NCBI RefSeq assembly: GCF_019285515.1
Contig: NZ_CP079095.1
Location: 1,116,001-1,180,000 of the forward strand
From: Methylococcus sp. Mc7
Lineage (GTDB): Bacteria > Pseudomonadota > Gammaproteobacteria > Methylococcales > Methylococcaceae
DNA length: 64,000 nucleotides
Reading direction: 5' to 3'
How positions within the stretch are numbered: the stretch's first letter is position 1; each line of letters starts with the position of its first letter. The notes beneath the pieces were generated by a model. That model was not told the DNA's origin. It searched no databases and saw only the letters and a program-made list of their open reading frames with translations. Below are positions 1 through 8,580 of the stretch, piece by piece. A program made the translations under genes and the position numbers.

Positions 1-1426
1 TGTTTTCCAGCTCACCCCAATCTGCCAGAGGCAGATCGCCCCTTAGGTGGTTGCCGGCCACCATACCGACGAGATTGACGGGGTCCTTAGCTGCGCCAAA
101 CTGGGGCGCATAGCAAAGTTCCAGTTCTTCCAGATCGAACACCCTGGCTCCCTGCATCATGGCAGTGGCAATGACGTCGATGCGTCGCGCCACACCAGCT
201 TCACCCACAGCTTGCGCGCCTAGTATCCTGCCGTCCGTTTTGGCGAACAGCAGCTTAATGTGAATCGGCTTGGCGCCCGGAAAATAGCTCGCATGGTGGC
301 CGGGATGCAGGTAGACCTTTTCGTAGCCTTGGCCGGCTCGTCGTAGCAGTGTTTCGCTCGGGCCGGTACAGGCAACGGTGAGTCCGAACACTTCGCACAC
401 GGCGGTGCCGAGCACGCCCTCGAAAGCCAACGGATAGATCGGATCCGCACTGCAGTTGAGTTGATGAATAATGGCGGTGGCGGCCACCCGCCCCTGCCGG
501 TTGGCAGGCCCTGCAAGCGGCACGAGCTGCCATTCGCGGGTAATGAGATTTTTCACTTCGACCACGTCTCCCACTGCCCAGATGGAAGGATCGTCGGTGC
601 GCATGGATTCATCGACGCGAATACCGCCAAGGGCGCCCAACTCCAAACCGGCGGCCCGCGCGAGGGCGGTATCCGGACGCACACCGATCGCTACGATGAC
701 CAGGTCGGTGTTCAGCATCGTCCCCCGCGAGGTGTGCGCCCCCAGAGTGTTATCCGGTAGCCGCTCGAAGCCCGCCGCACCTTCCCCCAAGCATAGATGG
801 ACACCGTTGGCTCGCAGCCTGTCGGCGGCGTAGCCGGCCATTTCCGGGTCGAGTGGAGGCAACACCTGATCGGCCAACTCCAGCAGGGTGACTTCCAGTC
901 CCAGCCGAACCAGATTTTCGGCCATTTCCAGGCCGATAAAACCGCCTCCGAGGATCAATGCACGCCGGGCTTGGGCTGCGGCCGCTTTTATCTTTCGGCT
1001 ATCCGGTATGGTACGGAGCATGAAGATGCCTGGCAGATCAATGCCTGGCAGATCTGGGCGGACTGGTTGTGCGCCAGTGGCCAAGACTAGAGCATCGTAA
1101 GGCTCTCGTCGCCTAATCCCAGTTTTCAAATCGAGCACCTCGACAGATTTGCTTTGGCGATCGATCCGAGTAACTTCGGTTTCGGTATGCACGTCGATGT
1201 TGAAACGATGTTTGAAAGTATCCGGATTTGCCACCAGCAAATTCGCTTCCGACTCAATCACATCGCCTACGAAATAGGGTAGACCGCAATTGGCAAAGGA
1301 GACATACGGTCCCTTCTCGAAGACGACGATCTCGCACCTTTCGCAGAGTCTGCGCGCACGGGCCGCGCAAGTAGCTCCGCCGGCGACGCCGCCAACGATG
1401 AGGATACGTTTCTTGGCTGGATTCAT
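1..1426 (-). CDS. FAD/NAD(P)H-dependent disulfide reductase, CoA-disulfide/persulfide reductase type, 3' end cut by the window
   Basis: 475 residues are visible and the gene continues past base 1. The N-terminal FAD-binding loop reads VGGVAGGAT (residues 11-19). It is followed by SFANCGLPYF with the single redox cysteine at C47, the hallmark of CoA-disulfide reductases and related NADH oxidases. A second nucleotide-binding loop (LILGGGFIGLEMAE) and a VGDVVE segment follow. The last visible residues (NHLRGDLPLADW) resemble the linker that precedes a C-terminal rhodanese domain in the two-domain CoADR-Rhd/persulfide reductases; that domain would lie outside the window. Start chosen at ATG 1424-1426, with GGAGAA about 7 nt upstream. 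Likely cytoplasmic thiol, persulfide or oxygen metabolism. The exact substrate cannot be told. An IS1380 element lies 84 bp upstream. Confidence 0.8.
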   Translation of the reverse strand, partial: MNPAKKRILIVGGVAGGATCAARARRLCERCEIVVFEKGPYVSFANCGLPYFVGDVIESEANLLVANPDTFKHRFNIDVHTETEVTRIDRQSKSVEVLDLKTGIRRREPYDALVLATGAQPVRPDLPGIDLPGIFMLRTIPDSRKIKAAAAQARRALILGGGFIGLEMAENLVRLGLEVTLLELADQVLPPLDPEMAGYAADRLRANGVHLCLGEGAAGFERLPDNTLGAHTSRGTMLNTDLVIVAIGVRPDTALARAAGLELGALGGIRVDESMRTDDPSIWAVGDVVEVKNLITREWQLVPLAGPANRQGRVAATAIIHQLNCSADPIYPLAFEGVLGTAVCEVFGLTVACTGPSETLLRRAGQGYEKVYLHPGHHASYFPGAKPIHIKLLFAKTDGRILGAQAVGEAGVARRIDVIATAMMQGARVFDLEELELCYAPQFGAAKDPVNLVGMVAGNHLRGDLPLADWGELEN

Positions 1427-1510
1427 GGCCTCAGTTCTCCGTAGAGGAAAGGTGGAGGAGCTCGACGCCTTGAGTATCCGCGTCTTGGAAAAGGCGGTGC
1501 CTGCATATTA

Positions 1511-3272
1511 CCTGAATCCGTGTTCCCCTCGGCTTACACCTTCCCATCGGGCCTGAACGCATGAATTTCGAGCGCTCTCCCTTGGGATTTGCCCTCGCTA
1601 CCGGCGATCCGGGGAACGTTCGACCGGGGTTTCGGGGCCAATCTGCTTGGCGTGCGCTTATCGTCAGCTCATTTTCCGCTCCATGCGCGAGACTGTCCCT
1701 TCCGGGGTTCCGGAATCAGGGATTCGAGGCGTGCGGCAGGCATTTCCCGTCATCCGGACGCCGCCGCCCACAGCCGATTCTGAAGCATCACGAACACGGC
1801 TACGTTTGCCGCCACGCCACGGCCGAAATCGAGGATCAGCCGGCGGGCATGGGCGACGAACTTCGCCGCCCGGTACATGATCTCCTGCAGCACGGTCCGG
1901 ATGCGGCGGCGCTTGGCCGGATGACGGATCGGCGCAATCTCGCCGGTCAGGCCGATCTGTCCCAAGAGACGCAGGCAGTTGTAGGCGAAGGCCGCCAGAT
2001 GCAGGATCACGTCGTTGGTGTCGAACTTGCCCGAGGGCAGCCGCTCCAGATCAAGGTCGGTCTTGACAAGCCCGAAGGGCGCAGGACGCCACGCAGTGGC
2101 GGTCCTGAGCGAGGCGAAGGATTCGGCGGAGCCGAACAACTCGGAGTGGAACTGCTCATGCATGCCGTGGTGCTGGTAGAGTTCGATCACTTCCTCGGCG
2201 GAACAGGAGAGCGTCGTCCACCAGCCTTCCAGTTCGACCTCCGGGGCCAGCAGGTGTTGGCCCTTCTTGTCGATGGTGCGCTCGGTCACCTGGGCGACCA
2301 GGCGGAAGGAGCGCTTCTCCTTGTGCCAGGCGCGTTCCACTTCCAACGACAGCAACGCAACCCGCTTGCCTGGACGAGCCTCGGCAAAGGCGCCCGCCTC
2401 CTCGGCGCGCTTGACCCAGTCCCCCTTGTCCTGCTTGCGGGGGTTCCACTTGCAGATGAAGTCGAGGCTTCGCCCCAGCGCGGCTTGCCGGTCTCGCTCC
2501 GCGGCCTTGGCGAACAGAAGCTGTGCGCCGTCGAAACCGCTGTCCTCGCGCAGCAGCACGGGCTGATCCGGTTTGACCAGGCGTTCGATGCGCGGAAACA
2601 GCCGCTCGTAGAAGTAGTGCGTCTCGAACGCCGAGTGGCGGGACCCTGGCCTCAGTTCCAGCCCGGTGTTCCAGCCTTCGTTGCCGAGATAGGCGGCAAT
2701 CGGCGTGTAACCGTCGAAGCCCTGATAGGTGCGCGACACCGCTTCCTTCTTCGTGCCACTATTGTCCATGGCGAAGGTATCGATGTCGCAGCAGACATAG
2801 CCCTTGTGCGGCGTGATCGGCGCCTCGGTTCGCTCCAGCAGCCTCAGGGAAAGCTCATCGGCCAGATCGCGGATGGCTTCCGCCTTGGCATTCAGACGCT
2901 GGCGCAGCCACACGGCTCCGGGCACCTTCGTCAGCCCCAGCGACTCCTTGAAGAAGCGATCATTCCGGAATGGCTCGATGGCTTCGAAGTCGCTCTTGCC
3001 CAGACTCAACAGCCCGACCACGCTCTTGACGATGTCCGAGGTACGCATGCCTTGCGACACCGGGATCTTCGGGTCAATGACCGCCTCCACCTGCGCCGCC
3101 TGGCAGCACTGGCCAATCAGCGCCAGGCCGGAATACGAGGTCAGTTGCAGCTTGCTGGATTGCTTGACTTCAAAGCGCGGCATGATCAAATGGGTGACAT
3201 CGAAAATGGGCTAATTATACAATGGATTCAATATGTTATGAATTATTTAAAGGGTGGGAGCACGGATTCAGG
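1511..3272 (-). mobile_element. Complete IS1380-family insertion sequence
   Basis: The element is 1,762 bp. Its ends are imperfect inverted repeats: left 1511-1528 begins CCTGAATCCGTGTTCCC, and right 3272-3255, read inward, begins CCTGAATCCGTGCTCCC (16 of 18 positions match). Direct copies of TATTA flank it at 1506-1510 and 3273-3277, a 5-bp target duplication. It contains one full-length transposase gene and no obvious damage, so it may be active or recently inserted. The transposase points toward the disulfide reductase gene at 1-1426, whose leader it interrupts. Confidence 0.9.
1750..3183 (-). CDS. IS1380-family DDE transposase
   Basis: 477 residues from ATG 3183; a TTG two codons upstream (3189) is the alternative. 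Features of the IS1380 DDE (RNase H-like) transposases are visible: a first acidic segment (VCCDIDTFAMDNSGTKK), a second (LLREDSGFDG) and the C-terminal YxxxGMHEQxHSE signature that carries the last acidic residue. The length fits the family (about 430-480 aa). The reading frame is intact and sits between the inverted repeats at 1511 and 3272. It catalyses cut-and-paste movement of its own element. Confidence 0.9.
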   Translation of the reverse strand: MPRFEVKQSSKLQLTSYSGLALIGQCCQAAQVEAVIDPKIPVSQGMRTSDIVKSVVGLLSLGKSDFEAIEPFRNDRFFKESLGLTKVPGAVWLRQRLNAKAEAIRDLADELSLRLLERTEAPITPHKGYVCCDIDTFAMDNSGTKKEAVSRTYQGFDGYTPIAAYLGNEGWNTGLELRPGSRHSAFETHYFYERLFPRIERLVKPDQPVLLREDSGFDGAQLLFAKAAERDRQAALGRSLDFICKWNPRKQDKGDWVKRAEEAGAFAEARPGKRVALLSLEVERAWHKEKRSFRLVAQVTERTIDKKGQHLLAPEVELEGWWTTLSCSAEEVIELYQHHGMHEQFHSELFGSAESFASLRTATAWRPAPFGLVKTDLDLERLPSGKFDTNDVILHLAAFAYNCLRLLGQIGLTGEIAPIRHPAKRRRIRTVLQEIMYRAAKFVAHARRLILDFGRGVAANVAVFVMLQNRLWAAASG

Positions 3273-3309
3273 TATTAGGAATGCGTAAGTGCTTTTTTAC
3301 ACAACCGGG

Positions 3310-4398
3310 TTAGGGATGGGGGGCGGTCATGGCCGGCTCGGAGGGATGCAGTTCCGCTGAGTCGCGCTGCTCCCAGCGAGAAAGGAGGGACGCTAAATCA
3401 TAGCCCGATTGGGTCAGTTTAAGGCCACGATCGGCCATCATCAGTCCCATGATGATCACTAGGATGCCGGATACACGAACTAGCAGATGGATAGTGTTTC
3501 GCGACAAGATGCTCGCAAACAACCCGAAGCCGAGCAAAGGAAGCAGGGTGCCCAAACCGAAGAAGAACAGGATAGTAGCTCCTTCCCGCGGGCTGCCGGT
3601 GCCGGCGGCCATGATGTACATGGCTTGCAGAGGGCCGCAGCCGAGCAATAGGCCGGTCAACAAGCCGATGATCAGGGGATTGTGCTGCTCACGAACTTCT
3701 TTCGCCACGCCACGGACCATAAAACGCGGGAAGCGCAAGGTAAAATATCGTAAAAAGGCAAAGACATTGAGCATCTTCAGACCGTAGATCACCAAAAAAA
3801 GGCTCGCTGCGAGAGCGGCTATGCCGCGCATGTAAGCTGTGATGGTAACCAGCGAGCCCAGTAGGCCGAAACCGGCTCCGATCAGGACATAGGATGCGGT
3901 CTTGCCGAAGGCATACAACAGATGCGCAGCGGCCAACCTGGCAACAGTGCGCGGGGCGACTGCCGTTGAATAACTCACGACGAAGCCGCCGCACATACCG
4001 ATGCAGTGAAAACCGGTAAGAAAACCGATCGTGAACAACATCGCGTAACCGACTTGGGCACTCATCTGCTTCATCAGGCCCGGCATCAGGCTCTTGCCCC
4101 AGAACGCCACGCCGCCTACGACCAGCAGCAGAAGGAAGAAGATCAATCCATTCAGCGCATAGTGCTTCAAGGACCGTTTGGCAATTTTGGCAACGCGATA
4201 GCCCTTTTCCTCGATGGCCCGGCGTATGCGTGGTTCGCTGATGAACGCGTCATCGAATTCGACTTCGGCCCTTGCAGTGGGATAGCTGGCCTTGGCCCAC
4301 TGTATACCCGGCAGGCGACGTAAGGCCTCCTCGATGATTTGCTCGCAACCCGTGCAATGCATGTCCTCGATGCGGAGTTGGATCCGTCTGTTTGCCAT
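3310..4398 (-). CDS. HMA metal-binding domain fused to DsbD_2/TauE-SafE-like membrane protein
   Basis: 362 residues. Residues 6-70 form a heavy-metal-associated domain with the metal-binding pair MHCTGC (C15, C18). About six hydrophobic segments follow from residue 80 on. One contains GFHCIGMCGGFV, the conserved cysteine motif of the DsbD_2/sulfite-exporter-like family found next to copper transporters and in cbb3 oxidase assembly loci. The architecture suggests transport or redox-coupled delivery of copper or a similar soft metal at the inner membrane. The closest neighbour on the same strand is a heme protein 53 bp upstream. The nearby P1B ATPase lacks its own HMA domain, so this protein could supply metal handling. 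The metal is inferred. Confidence 0.7.
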   Translation of the reverse strand: MANRRIQLRIEDMHCTGCEQIIEEALRRLPGIQWAKASYPTARAEVEFDDAFISEPRIRRAIEEKGYRVAKIAKRSLKHYALNGLIFFLLLLVVGGVAFWGKSLMPGLMKQMSAQVGYAMLFTIGFLTGFHCIGMCGGFVVSYSTAVAPRTVARLAAAHLLYAFGKTASYVLIGAGFGLLGSLVTITAYMRGIAALAASLFLVIYGLKMLNVFAFLRYFTLRFPRFMVRGVAKEVREQHNPLIIGLLTGLLLGCGPLQAMYIMAAGTGSPREGATILFFFGLGTLLPLLGFGLFASILSRNTIHLLVRVSGILVIIMGLMMADRGLKLTQSGYDLASLLSRWEQRDSAELHPSEPAMTAPHP

Positions 4399-4451
4399 GC
4401 TGCTTACCTACCTGGGTATCCAATGGACCTGCCCCTTCGGGGACCTGGCGT

Positions 4452-5090
4452 TCATGGCGCCAATTTTTGCACCACCACAAACGCGCCACGCAGGTCGCCT
4501 TCTCGGTAACCAGTGGCTAAGTCCTGGGGATACAACTCGCTGAGCTTGGATTTGATCGCCGGTCCGATCGCGTCGCCATGGCACCCCAGGCAGACCCCCT
4601 CGATCGGTATCGCTTTCATGAAACGGAACTCGTTGCCAACGACTTTGGCATAGCTCAAGTTCGCGGGGTTTTCACCGGCAATCTTGCGGTTCTCGAAATC
4701 GTTTAACACTTGGCTTTGCCATTCGGTCGGCGCATTGTTGATGTTGCGATATTTCAGACTGACGCGGCTGACCTGCATTCCACTCTGGGCGGAAACCTGG
4801 CTGGCGATGGCCGGCGCCTCAAGCTGGCACACACTCAGCGCGTCGACCTGTCTGCCGGCTCGCAGCGCCGCCTCCAGTGCGGCTTTCAGGGCGCTGCCGA
4901 GAGTCCGGACCGCAGCTTTGGCTTTCTCCACCAAAGCGGCCTCATCAACCGGGGAAGGTGCTCGGACAGATTCAATACGATGTGCCTGTTCGGCTTTAGG
5001 GATTATGGCGCCTGCCTGATCCTGCTTCCCGCCAGCAATGCAAGCCAACGCCACGACTGCCAAACCGATCATCAAGAACCGTTGTTGCAT
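4452..5090 (-). CDS. Secreted c-type heme protein, Tll0287-like (DUF3365)
   Basis: 212 residues. An N-terminal hydrophobic stretch (residues 6-20) serves as signal peptide or anchor. The C-terminal half carries one heme c attachment motif CLGCH (C167, C170, H171) in the context GVCLGCHGDAI, typical of the Tll0287-like/DUF3365 heme-sensor fold, preceded by FRFMKAIPIE. Expected in the periplasm as a redox carrier or sensor. It lies 53 bp upstream of the HMA-DsbD_2 gene on the same strand and is probably cotranscribed with it. The family's precise role is unknown. Confidence 0.65.
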   Translation of the reverse strand: MQQRFLMIGLAVVALACIAGGKQDQAGAIIPKAEQAHRIESVRAPSPVDEAALVEKAKAAVRTLGSALKAALEAALRAGRQVDALSVCQLEAPAIASQVSAQSGMQVSRVSLKYRNINNAPTEWQSQVLNDFENRKIAGENPANLSYAKVVGNEFRFMKAIPIEGVCLGCHGDAIGPAIKSKLSELYPQDLATGYREGDLRGAFVVVQKLAP

Positions 5091-5345
5091 CCCGATTCAC
5101 TCCTTCATTATGCCTAAAGCTTGCCCAAAGCCCGGTTGCGTCGATGGGCAAGCTGCGCTTTACCCGAGGCACTGTACCTCCCAGCCAGACACGCTCGACG
5201 TGCGGGATCAGGCAATCGTCGCGCCAGGCGTGCTCACAGCGCTGTGCGGGACTACGCCGCTGTGCCGCGTGGCGCCAATAGCCTGACGGGGCGATTCATT
5301 TATCCGGATGAATAAAGGAAATTTGAGGTGTCTCCATTCTGGCGC

Positions 5346-5361
5346 ATTAGAGACTTCTAAT
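5346..5361. promoter_or_regulatory. Palindrome ATTAGA-N4-TCTAAT, candidate operator
   Basis: Perfect 6-bp arms with a 4-bp spacer. The same half-site recurs at 5694-5709, next to the P1B ATPase start. The position between divergent metal and redox genes suggests a metalloregulator or redox-regulator site; this is inference from symmetry only. Confidence 0.35.
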
Positions 5362-5693
5362 CTAGATGCCGCCGTGAAAAATACAAGCTGTTGGTGCGCT
5401 GCAAGCGAACATTAAAAGCTCCAAAAGCCCAGTTAGGGGCCCAAGTGCTGGGAACTGAGACTCCCGAGACTCGGAATCGCCATGATGATCCTGGCCATCC
5501 AGCTCATTTCCGTTGAGAATGAAATCGCGATGCTCCGCGCCGGCGGCCTAACGTCCTGCCTGTTGCAAGCTTCGCTGGATTGCTGATCCGGTGCAGCCTG
5601 ATGCTGTTGGGCTATCTAGTTCGCCTGATGTAGCGAACCGGCTTTCTTCCCTCCCATTGTCGATAGCGTCATGGACGTTCCCTACCGGCCTGG

Positions 5694-5709
5694 TTAGATT
5701 ATCGTCTAA
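5694..5709. promoter_or_regulatory. Palindrome TTAGA-N6-TCTAA, candidate operator of the P1B ATPase
   Basis: 5-bp perfect arms with the same TTAGA/TCTAA half-sites as the site at 5346-5361. It ends 36 bp before the ATPase start codon, a usual place for a repressor or activator site. No regulator gene is seen beside it. Confidence 0.35.
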
Positions 5710-5745
5710 TGGGAAATGGCGGCGGCCAAAACAACAAGGTGTCAT

Positions 5746-7761
5746 ATGGTAATTTACATGAGCTTTGAAGGTTTTTTCCGATGGTTGGACAGCGAACTGC
5801 CGAAGATCAGTCCTTTCAGGGATCCCCTCCTCTTACGACTCGTTCTCGCCGTCATTCCTGTCGTTTTCTTCGCCATCGACGCCCTATACGACATGCCCTT
5901 CTTCTATGGGCTGGCCCTGCCGTTCTATTGGCTGTGTTTAGCCCTCTATGCTCTCGGGCTGCTGCGATCCGTGGCGATTCTGCATCAAGTCTCTGCGGAG
6001 CTTCTGATCGTCTTGGTGATGATCGTGACGCTGATCGATGGGAAACCCTTAAGCGGCGCGCTGGTGGCCTGGTTCATCGGACTCGGTCTCTATGTGTCCT
6101 TTACGATCATCCGAAAGAACCGGGAAAAGATTGAAGGCCTCATCAAGCAAACCAAGACAACCGCCCTCCTTATGGTAGGGAGCGAGATTCGGGAGGTTCC
6201 AACTCATACGGTGCAAAAAGACGATGTGCTGATCGTACCCAAGGGTAGCGTTGTTCCGGTGGACGGCATCATCATCGAAGGTCGATCGTCCTTCGACGAA
6301 TCGTCGATATCCGGCGAACCGTTCCCGATTCATCGAATACCAGGTGACGATATCCTATCGGGCACCTTTAACCTGTCTGCACCCATCCAGATTAAGGCCA
6401 CAAAAAGCGGCGACGACTCTTTCATTAGCGTGATTACCGCAGAAATCGAGAAAACACTGCAGTACAAATCCACGCTTCAAAAAAGAGCCGACGCAATCGT
6501 CCAATATCTCCTTCTGGGCGTCAGCGGTTATTCGTTCTTGTTGCTCTTCGTCAGCGGCAGTTTGGACCTCATGGCTACGGCACTTTCCGTTCTTTGCCCC
6601 TGCGCCTGGGCCCTTGCGACACCAACGGCATTCGCTTCTGGTATTGGCCGCTCTGCCCGGCTCAATATCCTGGTGCGGGGCGGGGAGCCGCTGGAAACGA
6701 TGCATGAGGTCAAGACTGTCATTCTCGATAAGACCGGCACGGTCACGCTGGCAGTGCCCGAGGTCCATCAGATCGTCGCGATGAAGACCACCGAAGCAGA
6801 GCTTCTGGAAATCGCCGCGTCCCTCGAGTCGCGATTTACCAGTCCGGTCGCGCGTTCCATTGTCAATTATTGCAAAGACCTTGGGATCACTCGGCTTAGG
6901 CCGGTGCGGGACGCCGAAGACTTACCCGGCAGAGGCGTTAGGGGCCGCCTCGATCATTGCGAAATACTGATCGGAAGTCCGGAAACTTTGGAAATGCAGG
7001 GAATCCAGCTGCCTGAGATCAAGTATGTCGGTCGGACCATCGGCCTGGCGAAGGACGGAGAGCTCATGGGGATGGTCATCATTCGTGACGTCGTCCAAAC
7101 TGCCATGGAAAATCTCGCAGCAAGTATCCGTTCTTTTGGAGTCGAACGTGTCGTTCTTGCCACCGGCGACCATGAGGAATCGGAAGCCAAGCGCGTCGCC
7201 GCGCTGATCGGAGCGGACGGCTACCATTTCAATTGCAGGCCGGAAGATAAAGCGGCATTGGTTCGGCAATGGCAGTCGTTCGGAAAAGTAGCGATGATCG
7301 GCGACGGCGTGAATGACGCGCCTGCGCTGGCCGCCGCCGATGTAGGGATCGCCATCGGGGGCCACAAGAACATCGGCCTGTCTATTGCTTCGTCCGATAT
7401 GGTTATTCTTGGTGAGGATGCCAACGATCTGATCCAGATTCTCCAGATAAGCCGGAAAATGCGCCAGATTATCAAGCAGAATTACACGTGGGCGATCTCC
7501 TTCAACGGGGTAGGATTGACACTGGCAACCTTTGGATTATTAAACCCTGTGCTCGCTGCGTTTCTGCACCATATCAGTTCGGTATTAGTAGTCGCCAATG
7601 CAGCTCGACTGTATTTGGGACGCTGGGAGATCGTTCCTCGACAATACATCGAGCCTATCGTGCTGACCCTGCGCGGCAGCCGCCTTTGGCGCACCGTAAC
7701 GAAGATCTCCTCAAACGCGCAGCAACCCGCCGTCAGTCTAGGCGGCGAAAACACCGACTAA
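5746..7761 (+). CDS. Heavy-metal P1B-type ATPase lacking an N-terminal metal-binding domain
   Basis: 671 residues. Start set at ATG 5746, with AAGGTG 4 nt upstream; an upstream in-frame ATG at 5716 has no good ribosome site. It shows the P1B core: actuator motif SISGEPFP, transmembrane metal site CPC (C284-P285-C286), phosphorylation motif DKTGTVT (D328) and hinge GDGVNDAPAL. The last membrane helices read QNYTWAISFN and HHISSVLVVANAARL, closest in style to Cu-type pumps, but with HH where a Met is usual. The metal is therefore uncertain (Cu, Zn, Mn and Ni are all possible). No HMA or His-rich N-terminus is present. It precedes a ZnuBC-like ABC pair by about 110 bp. Confidence 0.85.
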   Translation: MVIYMSFEGFFRWLDSELPKISPFRDPLLLRLVLAVIPVVFFAIDALYDMPFFYGLALPFYWLCLALYALGLLRSVAILHQVSAELLIVLVMIVTLIDGKPLSGALVAWFIGLGLYVSFTIIRKNREKIEGLIKQTKTTALLMVGSEIREVPTHTVQKDDVLIVPKGSVVPVDGIIIEGRSSFDESSISGEPFPIHRIPGDDILSGTFNLSAPIQIKATKSGDDSFISVITAEIEKTLQYKSTLQKRADAIVQYLLLGVSGYSFLLLFVSGSLDLMATALSVLCPCAWALATPTAFASGIGRSARLNILVRGGEPLETMHEVKTVILDKTGTVTLAVPEVHQIVAMKTTEAELLEIAASLESRFTSPVARSIVNYCKDLGITRLRPVRDAEDLPGRGVRGRLDHCEILIGSPETLEMQGIQLPEIKYVGRTIGLAKDGELMGMVIIRDVVQTAMENLAASIRSFGVERVVLATGDHEESEAKRVAALIGADGYHFNCRPEDKAALVRQWQSFGKVAMIGDGVNDAPALAAADVGIAIGGHKNIGLSIASSDMVILGEDANDLIQILQISRKMRQIIKQNYTWAISFNGVGLTLATFGLLNPVLAAFLHHISSVLVVANAARLYLGRWEIVPRQYIEPIVLTLRGSRLWRTVTKISSNAQQPAVSLGGENTD

Positions 7762-7869
7762 AAGGTATTTCGGTCTTCTAGAGCACATTTTCCCAGTGAA
7801 CCAGAGAACCTTGCTTCGACATCCGCCATCTGGCAGTATCGGAGTCCCGGTTTGAAATCAGGCGAGCGG

Positions 7870-8580
7870 ATGTCGGACATGACGGACAGCCAGAGAACCG
7901 TTCTTGAAGTACGAGATCTGTCGGTGTCTTACGGGGAAGACAGGATCATTCGCGATCTTTCCTTCTCGGTCGTACAAGGCTCCGTTTTCGTCATCCTCGG
8001 GCCCAATGGGGCTGGCAAGACGACATTGCTCCGGGCGCTTCTCAAGCTCGTCCCCTATGAAGGCGAGATCACTTGGCATACCCGTAAGCTCAGTTATCTC
8101 CCACCCCAAGAGTTCGTGCAACGGCGAGACATTCCGCCGCTCGATCTGGAAGAATTCTTCCGTTTCAAGACGCGCGACGTCGCTGCCATGAAGCGGATGT
8201 TCACTGAGGTTGGACTGGACGATGCGCTGCTTGCTCGTCCGTTTGGAACGCTTTCCACCGGTCAGTTCCAGCGGATGCTGATCGCCTGGGCGCTGGTGGA
8301 CGATCCCGAGGTGCTGTTGCTGGACGAACCCACTTCTGGCATCGATATCGGCGGAGAGGAAACGATTTATACGCTGCTGCAACGCTTCCGCCAGACTAAG
8401 CCTTTGACCATTCTACTGGTCACCCACGACCTGCATGTCGTTTGGGAACACGCACAGACGGTTCTCTGCCTGAATCGGCACAAGTTGTGCTTAGGTGCCC
8501 CTCAGGAGGTGCTGACACCGCAACAGTTGCGGACACTTTACGGCACTGGCGTCAAATACTACGAGCACCAGCACCCATGA
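7870..8580 (+). CDS. ABC transporter ATPase, zinc/manganese (ZnuC/MntB) type
   Basis: 236 residues from ATG 7870; a TTG at 7852 and an ATG at 7879 are alternative starts. Walker A is GPNGAGKTT, the signature is the slightly unusual LSTGQFQRM (T replaces the second-position G) and Walker B is LLLDEPTSG; the switch histidine lies in VTHDLHV. Its ATGA overlap with the following ABC-3 permease shows it is the motor of a metal-chelate importer. No periplasmic binding protein (ZnuA-like) is encoded nearby, so the substrate, Zn or Mn, is inferred from family only. Confidence 0.8.
   Translation: MSDMTDSQRTVLEVRDLSVSYGEDRIIRDLSFSVVQGSVFVILGPNGAGKTTLLRALLKLVPYEGEITWHTRKLSYLPPQEFVQRRDIPPLDLEEFFRFKTRDVAAMKRMFTEVGLDDALLARPFGTLSTGQFQRMLIAWALVDDPEVLLLDEPTSGIDIGGEETIYTLLQRFRQTKPLTILLVTHDLHVVWEHAQTVLCLNRHKLCLGAPQEVLTPQQLRTLYGTGVKYYEHQHP

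Larger units (their letters stand above)
5091..5745. other. 655-bp divergent intergenic region
   Basis: This separates the heme-protein gene (minus) from the P1B ATPase (plus). No convincing gene is present; the longest plus-strand candidate from ATG 5482 encodes only about 34 residues without a good ribosome site. It holds several small palindromes: ATTCAT-N8-ATGAAT near 5293-5312, ATTAGA-N4-TCTAAT at 5346-5361, CCGAG-A-CTCGG at 5464-5474 and TTAGA-N6-TCTAA at 5694-5709. This suggests a regulated double promoter. Confidence 0.5.

Noticed and set aside
1561-3288. 575-codon open frame on the plus strand
   Set aside because: It is fully antisense to the IS1380 transposase, whose motifs and terminal repeats are clear; its translation has no family pattern.
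5548-5745. Short minus-strand frame in the divergent gap
   Set aside because: No ribosome site, no family likeness, and it spans the likely promoter of the ATPase gene.
8442-8576. Upstream extension of the ABC permease
   Set aside because: The region codes for the C-terminus of the ATPase; the ATG at 8577 overlaps its stop and begins a normal ABC-3 permease.
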